Assembly: GCA_028565715.1 (NCBI GenBank)
Contig: JAOXYC010242234.1
Location: 1 to 10,351 of the forward strand
DNA length: 10,351 nt
Direction: 5' to 3'
Origin: Phoronis pallida
Taxonomy: Eukaryota > Phoronida > Phoronidae
This document shows positions 1 to 7,100 of the stretch, in pieces. The notes beneath the pieces were generated by a model. The model was not told the origin of the DNA, searched no databases, and was given only the letters and a program-made list of their open reading frames with translations. The position numbers were made by a program, and so were the translations under genes. Positions within the stretch are counted from its first letter, which is position 1; the number at the start of each line of letters is the position of its first letter.

Positions 1-331
1 GATAAAATTCGCACAACCGTATGCTGTGGTGTTTGGTACTTAAACCATATAACACTTCCAACACGTGCATACACCCCAGCCGCGAATGCTAGAATCATGT
101 CTTGGAACATGGACAACACTTTTTTCAATGTCTCGTCCTTCACTGACTCGTTTGTCAGGATGATTGGGGTGAATATTACATGAGCACACAGGTACTGGAG
201 GTAAACCAAACAGATCCCATTGCTTGGTTTGGATCGGAGGACCACCATGCACACTCCACCAGCTAAGCATGCGATTCCCCAAATGAGGAACCCAATGAAT
301 GTATAGGATAACATATCCTGTTTTGATTTCT
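1..331 (-). CDS. Partial exon of an unidentified multi-pass membrane protein
   Basis: On the minus strand a frame is open from an ATG at 314 to the window edge (104 codons plus 2 nt, no stop), so the gene continues outside the window. The translation starts MLSYTFIGFLIWG and has three hydrophobic stretches at about residues 5-27, 34-53 and 71-91. They are separated by short polar or charged loops (RSKPSNG; TNESVKDETLKK), the pattern of a polytopic membrane protein. Reading upstream of the ATG the frame stays open to about 390, so this may be an internal exon. A possible acceptor (TTTTATAG) lies just before 331 and a weaker CAG just before 317. I do not recognise the family. The alternating hydrophobic and charged composition argues against chance, but the exon limits are unproven and no donor is visible. 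Confidence 0.5.
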
Positions 332-355
332 CTATAAAACGTTGACACAAAAGAT

Positions 356-415
356 TTATTTTCCTAGTTTCTCCATTTTTCGTAGCTTTGATTGTTCAAC
401 ATTTAACCTTTGAAC
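356..415 (-). CDS. Possible short terminal coding exon, minus strand
   Basis: A good acceptor on the minus strand (pyrimidine-rich TTTCATTCTGTTACAG ending at 416) is followed in phase 0 by 19 codons, VQRLNVEQSKLRKMEKLGK, and a TAA at 358-356. The peptide is charged and heptad-like, as in a short coiled-coil tail. An AATAAA hexamer (360-355) overlaps the stop codon, which would suit a terminal exon. No upstream partner exon could be identified. The stop lies only 41 nt before the membrane-protein ATG at 314, so either this exon is spurious, it is an alternative last exon of the same gene, or two genes are packed very tightly. Confidence 0.3.
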   Translation of the reverse strand, partial: VQRLNVEQSKLRKMEKLGK

Positions 416-1278
416 CTGTAACAGAATGAAAGCCAAGTTAATAATAATGTGTATAAACAAATTTCTTATTACAATATAGCCAGCAGAGTTGCACTGTGAG
501 TCAGTGCGACTGTGTATAATTTGTAGGTCAACTCGTGTCTCATAAACTAAACACAAACATAAAATGATTTCAGACTCCAGTTGTGTAATTCTTGTAAATG
601 CTATGCCTGAAACAATGTGTATGACTTCTTTAATTTGTTCATCAAACATAACACTTGTGAAAACATACTTAAAACAAATCTGCAGCATAACTTTTCCAGT
701 TTGCAACTTATTTTGCAAAGTTTGAAGTTCAGTTTTCCATTTTGCGCTCTTCTAAAAAGGAGATACATAAATTCTAACACGCCACCTAGTGGCACATTTG
801 TAAAACATGTCTGTGAGTAAAAGCTGTCTGCTGTCTCCAAAATGCACTGCAAACTTGTCCTTTAATAAGACATTCGCTTGATTCAGTTACAACTCAGAAA
901 TAGAATAAAAATATTGAGTTTGAGTTTATACAGTGAGGTTTTTGTGTCAATTTGTACTAGACAAAATTTTGTGTGTGTAATTTTCAAATTTAGTGTTTGA
1001 TAGCTAGGCTCAGGCCAGGTCAATTTCTCAAAATTAAAACTACTACTTAGATCTACCATTATCTCTTTCATTCACCTTAGCTTTATAAAATTGAATGCTT
1101 AGAAAATAATTATTTAATAGGAGACCTTGGTTGTGATGGTCAGGATATTTCATTTTAACCATGTTAACATGCCTACTTCATGAGTTGGCTGAAAAAATCT
1201 CTAGGTTAAAAAAATTCTTGAAAGTCATAAAAAACGTGTGAATTTTTAAAAAGTAATAATAGTGCTTTATTATTTCAG
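416..1278. other. Upstream region between divergent genes, no coding exon supported
   Basis: AT-rich sequence between the minus-strand frames and the first coding exon of bora. It should hold the bora promoter and 5' UTR, because coding exon 1 begins at a splice acceptor (1278) rather than a promoter. A possible first exon ends at 812, where the sequence TCT is followed by the strong donor gtgagtaa. Just upstream lie TTTGAA (721-726, CHR-like) and TTTTGCGC (740-747, one mismatch from an E2F site). These are short motifs in AT-rich DNA and are only suggestive for a G2/M gene. No TATA box or CpG-rich promoter was seen. Confidence 0.4.
740..812 (+). promoter_or_regulatory. Possible bora promoter edge and 5' UTR exon
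   Basis: The donor gtgagtaa at 813 is the best donor-like sequence seen upstream of the acceptor at 1278. An ATG at 807 would sit six bases before it. Spliced to 1279, that ATG would read a short upstream ORF that overlaps the bora start in another frame and then stops. E2F-like TTTTGCGC begins at 740 and a GCCAC/GTGGC inverted repeat is at 781-793. This is an inference from motifs only. Confidence 0.15.
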
Positions 1279-1675
1279 AATCAACCCCTCTGTTATAATG
1301 GATGGATGTTCTGAGAGGAGGGCTGTACACACACGTGAGCAGAGTCCATTATTCAAAACCCCAGGGAAGTCAAGTGTACTGACACAACTGTATAAATTGA
1401 ACCACACCTCTGGAAATGGACTCAACCAAAAAGAAACTTACAATGAAAATGGCAGTCCGATGAAACTGCCATCTGAACAGTCATACAGCTTACTGAGTTT
1501 AAGTCAAACTCCATGTAAAGCTTCGACTCCTGTTCCTGGCACTCCACAGAGGATTGAAGAGTTGTCGAGTACGGTGTCGAATCCATTTGAGAAGTTTATG
1601 CTCAGTCGACTACACGTTGCAACATTCAGCCCGAGTGTCTTCTCTAAATTGTCCACTCCGAGCAGTGATGAAAAG
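1279..1675 (+). CDS. bora: bora coding exon 1 (with 19 nt of 5' UTR)
   Basis: Acceptor tatttcag ends at 1278; the ATG at 1298 starts residues 1-126; donor gtttgt follows AAG at 1675 (phase 0). It encodes an SP/TP-rich N-terminus (S17, T21, S53, T71, T77, T82), then NPFE at 95-98 and SPSVF at 111-115. Human BORA has SPSVF with Ser41 as its phosphosite, so S111 is the likely equivalent. Human NPFE is followed directly by Ser-Pro; here it is followed by Lys-Phe. No in-frame stop lies between the acceptor and the ATG, so an upstream coding exon cannot be excluded. Confidence 0.93.
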
Positions 1676-4037
1676 GTTTGTATACTACTCATTCAAAATA
1701 ATTTTTGTGTTGATCCCGACTAATTATTAAAGTTTTTAAAAATTATTTGAAATAACTTTTTATTTGATCACATTTTTATTTGCACCAAATGTTCAATAAA
1801 AAAAATCACAATATTTTTTGAATAAATCTTGTTATTTATTATTTAACAAATTTTGAAATATTCTTTAAAAAAAATTACTGCTGTTTTCAGAGTACGAAGA
1901 ATTTCCGATGGTCCATTGATCAGATGGCTTTGCTCCACCCAGCTGATATTGATGAGAATATGCTGGAACACCAAGCTGAGATGTAAGATTTTTCAAATCA
2001 GAAGTTGTATTGGTCTACGCTAAAGCAGGCTTATTTCAGGAATTGTAATTACCTGTTTATTGGTTTGTACAGTTCATCTTTATCTTTGGATCAAATAATT
2101 ATAGTACATGAGTTTGAAGGGGAAAACTAAAGTTTGTTAAACTATTGATTTCATAAATTTTTTGAAAAGACAGAAACATTCTGAACTGGACTGGGAATCA
2201 AAACCCAGGTCTACCGCCCGTCAAATACTCTATAAATGTCCTTATATTCATGTATTTTGAAATAGTTTAAAAAATGAAGGTTTCAGTTTTATAGTCAAGT
2301 TAATCATTGTTAATTCCAGTGTTTATCATTTACTGTAGTTAATTTTTATCCGTCATTTTGCAAATAATTTTATATCATAATTGAAAACTCATGAGGACAT
2401 ATTGCCTTTACCAGCATTTCTCTGAATGAAGAGTTTTTATGATGGCTGCTTATAACACTCCAGCCACTGAGAACTGATAACAGTATTTTTGTTTGCATTA
2501 TATCTGTTTATTTTGTAGCCATGACGATGAATTAGACAACCATGCTCAGAAGACCATAGATAATTTCTTCTCCTCTCAACTTCATGCTCCCTCCCCGTCA
2601 CCATGGACACAGAGTCAATCTAGTAAACCAAGCAGGGCTACAAGCACTAGCTGTTCAGTTATCATGGGTATGTTAGAGATTGAAAGTTAGTACACAAAGT
2701 CACTCAAGTAAACGTAGTAATGCTACCAGCAATAATGTACTAATAAAGTACTAAGTAAAAGCATGCTGTCACACGCTTGTTTCGTTCAGGACTGTGGTAA
2801 AGGTGACGACTTATCTGGAATGACTTATGTGAAGATAATTTAGTGTTGTTATTGCATTTAGGACTAAAATGAGGTGACAAATTATCCAAAGGGGTGACTT
2901 AATTGACATTGAGTTAAGCCTCTTTAGTTTTCCTATGTGTACTACATGTATACCATGGACTGAAAAGTTGTGATGACTTTTCCCAATGATGTTGGCCAGT
3001 TAAGCAACAATGCTGACATTCTTATCTCTGATTTGAAATGAGTTGACGTGGGCTGGATGCTAGATTACTAACTTGAAACTTCATACTCTTAACAATAGTC
3101 CTCAAATAATGATGCCTCAATTAATAAATTGATCAATCTGTATAATGACATTTAAATGTTTTCAGAATCTGCTTGTGACAACACCTCTGCACCAGGAGTA
3201 AATTCACTCAACTCAAGCACCGCAGGACATGGTGGGAAGGATGGTAGGTCTTGTGACCATTCGTATTGTTAATAATACAGATATTTATTTTAGCAATATT
3301 TAAACTGTTATTTAATTTGGGAGACTTGCTATTCCTAACAGATCCTGATCACCGTCATACTCTTCGACTGTATGAAAAATTGACAGTCAAACTCTGACAT
3401 TAAATTTAAGTATAAGACAATATTTAACAAAACCTCCCTCTCAGAAGGACTGCTTCCTAATTATCTAAACTGTGTCTTTTTTTTGAAAATTGACTTGAAA
3501 GTTTGTAATTGCACTAAATAATGGAAAATCAACTTAAGCATGCCATCATTTTATCTATTCCATAATATATTATTAAGTGAACATGGGCCTGATGCTCTTA
3601 ATTTACTTTGAAGATAAGGGGAAATAACTTGTAAATTACATCATGCCATCATTTGACAATTTTCATCCGAATAAGAAAAACAACTTAATATTCAAATGTG
3701 TGTTTTCAAATTGTTTTAGATTCTGGATTGTATATATATTTTGTATTTTTTTTAGTTGCTTGTCAGACAGCTCTTTCACTTCCTGCGAACTTTGACCTTC
3801 AGAAAATTCTCGGAGAATTTTACACCAATAGTGATGAGTGCAATACCGATTCTTTGAGTACATCCAGTTTGAGACGGAAGCTCTTCTGTCAAGGAGATAC
3901 GGAATCAGCACCTGCAAGTCCTGTCAAGTGAGTTAGCTCCCCGGGGAGTTGAGAATGTTACTTGAGTGAACAGTTCCGCAACCTGGGATAATAATCATTG
4001 TAAAGAGCTTTGAATAAGAGCCCATATAAGCACCAAG

Positions 4038-4112
<75 letters not shown>

Positions 4113-7100
4113 AAGGTAATTTGATGGAATTTTATAGCCAATAACTGAATTCTTTTTACTTACTCACATTATGTTTCGTCAATATGCCATAGTTCAGAGC
4201 CATTTCCAGCTAACTGTGCATTTGACCAATGCAATACCTATTGGCCGGCTTAGAAAACATTTTCGTTAGTTAGCTTGAGGTCCATATGATATGGATGCAG
4301 CATTACATGTTTGAGTAATTGGTTAATGTCAATAATTTTTGTAATTTCATCATAATGTAGCGATTATAAAACTAAATGTGGATATTTTTTTAGTGCGTTA
4401 TTCATTGATCTTGTAGGTGATTGTTCATGAAGTGCTAACTGATTTTTCATTTGACAGATTTGGAATGCAACATGAGCAAAATTTTTAAAATCTTTATGTC
4501 TTTCATTTTCGTCAGACATTGTTTAATTTGTCATTTCAAATTTTCTTCTAGACCCAAAGATCCTCCGTTTGTTTGCAAGTCACGTGACGTATCTCCTCAA
4601 CCATGTCTGTCCCCACAGTTTGTTACTCCTGACCAGAAACGACCTCTACTTAAAACTGTAAGTTATCATGCTTGAAATAGTAGGTTGTCTGTCTTAACAC
4701 TATATTAAGTTAAATCCTTCCCAAGCCTCATGAGGCTCATAAAGCCTGATGCTATCCTGGTTTCCATGGCGAGAGCGAGGCCACTCCCCTTGGCAGGTTA
4801 ACTTCCCAGCCATAGCTGGTACTCATTCCCAGCTGAGTCGACTAGAACATTGCAAGTAAACTGTCTTGTTCAAAGACTCAATCAACTGCCTGGAGCAGGA
4901 TACGAAACCCACTTGTCTCGCTTTAATTGAAAATAAGTATAATTATACAAAAGCCACATGTCAACTCATCCGATCATCATCAGTATTACAGGCAAATAAA
5001 ACAATTGATCTACCATATTCTAAATCCAATTACACAATATACTCATATCATTATTGAGTCTTAGTCCAAGTCAAACTTATTTCTTTTTTTAAACTCAAAT
5101 GTTACCGCCTTTCATATTTTTAACAGACTTTCGATTGTATTACAGGCTCAATTCTCATCAAGTCCAATAGTTTACCCTAAGACTGGGAGTTGTTCTAGAC
5201 AAGGTTTCCCATCAGGAGGACATGATCACCTAGATTCTCCGGAGTTGTCTCCCATTATGTCCAGTAAAGCAAAAACACCAGCAACAGGTAATAAAAAGTG
5301 ATTCTTACAATGAATGGGATGTAATAACACCTTTTATTGGATGAGATTTGAAAAATAATAGAACGAGCCTTTGGCGAGTTCTATGATTTTAAAATCAAAT
5401 TCAATAAAAGGTGGTAGTACTTCCCATGAATTTAAGAATTATTTTATCACATGACATCACCAATTTGCAAAAAAATGTGGAGTTTTGAGTAACCCATTTT
5501 AAAAGTTTGACTGGAGTGCATAACGCAATAATGTTATGTCATAGTGTCATGGCACTGAATACAAGGGTTGTTATGTGATAAAAAGTATTTTAAACTAAAT
5601 GATATAATTGTCAAAGGAAAGGGCTGAATCAATTCACAATTGTGTTGAAGCTGTGGGAATGAAATGTGTTTCTTTCCTAAGTATGTTGTTCTTTATAAAT
5701 TTCTTGTGTCCTTTTTTTCTCTAAAAGAATGACAAACTTTGACGAGAGTCAAATTTTCAGGACAAGTATATTTTCAAACATTTAGTCGGTGTAAGAGTTT
5801 ATGCTGTGATTATCTGCTGTGAAAATATGCAAAATGTTTGCCTTTAAAAGTAATGGCTTTCTGATGACAAGAAAATGAATTTGTTTAGAGTGATCAAAGA
5901 TCTGACATACACTAAAGTTTAGGATTACTTGAACAGTTTTTCTTTTAAATGTTGCAATCCTGAAAAATTCATGTTTGAAAATTTCCAAAATCTATGTATA
6001 GAGTGAGTACACAGCTTAATTTCTCTGCAAAAGACTCATATCACGAAGACAACATTTTGAATCAAAAGTGAGGTTTGTCGTGCAGAACAATGCAATTTGC
6101 GCGTGTTAACGTGCAATGAAATGCGACTCGTGCTTTTCTCAGCAAATGATTTGGTTTTCCGTAGGCAAGCCTCATTTTGATTACTGATAATTGGGATTGC
6201 GCATGCTTGTGATATGAGAGTATTGTTGCAAATTATAGGACAATTTATAAATTTGTTTACTATTTTTTCAGGTGGAAGTTCAAGAAGTGGGCAATTTTCT
6301 ATGCCACATACACCCTCCTGTTTTCCACTGCAAGCAACGCCCTCATCAGGTAGACAGACGTTACCGTTCATGAGTCCAAATATGTCGCCTATTAACTCTG
6401 ATGATTCCAAGATGGCGGAGAAAACTGGGAAAAATAATCATGTGCAATCACTTAACTTTAATGGTAAACAATTTTACTTGTTTATTTCATTAGTTTTGTA
6501 TTAATTGTAAATTATTTTCTTTTTGTTCGTTGTAATGGCCTGGTCTATTATGCATTGTTTACTTAAAATGAATTTAAAATTATTTTAAAAATTATTGCTA
6601 AAAAGATTAAGATTACCATAATGCATCCCAATTTAAAGAATTTACAAGTACGTAAACCACCTTGCTAATGGACAGTTGATCTGCTAGATGTTTGATCAAA
6701 TGTTTTCAATTCTTTCTTAAAACTTTAACAGATTATTTTTTAGTGGTGGTATAAATGAAATCTTTAACTGTGGCAAGAAGTTTTACATTTGTTTCATTTT
6801 ACAGATGAAACATTAGATGACGATCATGATAGTATCGGCAACGATCAGCGCCCTCTATCATACCAACACTCGCCGTTCCTGCTCAAAACACATAAAGATA
6901 TTTCACCGGAACGTAGCAGTACCCCTACAGAGGATTGTGCAGTTCATTTCAGTAACAGTTCCCAAGTCGTTCATAGTCGTCCCATTTTCCACCAGTCCAT
7001 GTTTGGAGGCGCCGCTCAGCTATCCGTAATCCGAGAAAACCAGTCAACAATCGATATGGAGATTGGTTTGAGTTCCGCGAATCACGATACAGGTTACCAC

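Noticed and set aside
40-348. 102-codon minus-strand frame beginning MSTFYREIK
   Set aside because: Overlaps the adjacent frame that shows clear membrane segments and runs off the edge; this one has no hydrophobic pattern and is judged a shadow.
356-718. Full 120-codon minus-strand frame as one exon
   Set aside because: Only the last 19 codons look structured, and they are preceded by a good acceptor; the upstream part looks like intron. Only the terminal part was kept, at low confidence.
4459-4551. Earlier acceptor (tttgacag) for bora exon 6
   Set aside because: Joined in phase it reaches a TAA within about ten codons, whereas 4552 gives an open SP/TP-rich exon with a strong pyrimidine tract.
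6036-6410. 124-codon frame on the minus strand
   Set aside because: It lies antisense to bora exon 8 and adjoining intron, has no recognisable domain, and is explained by low stop density opposite the coding exon.
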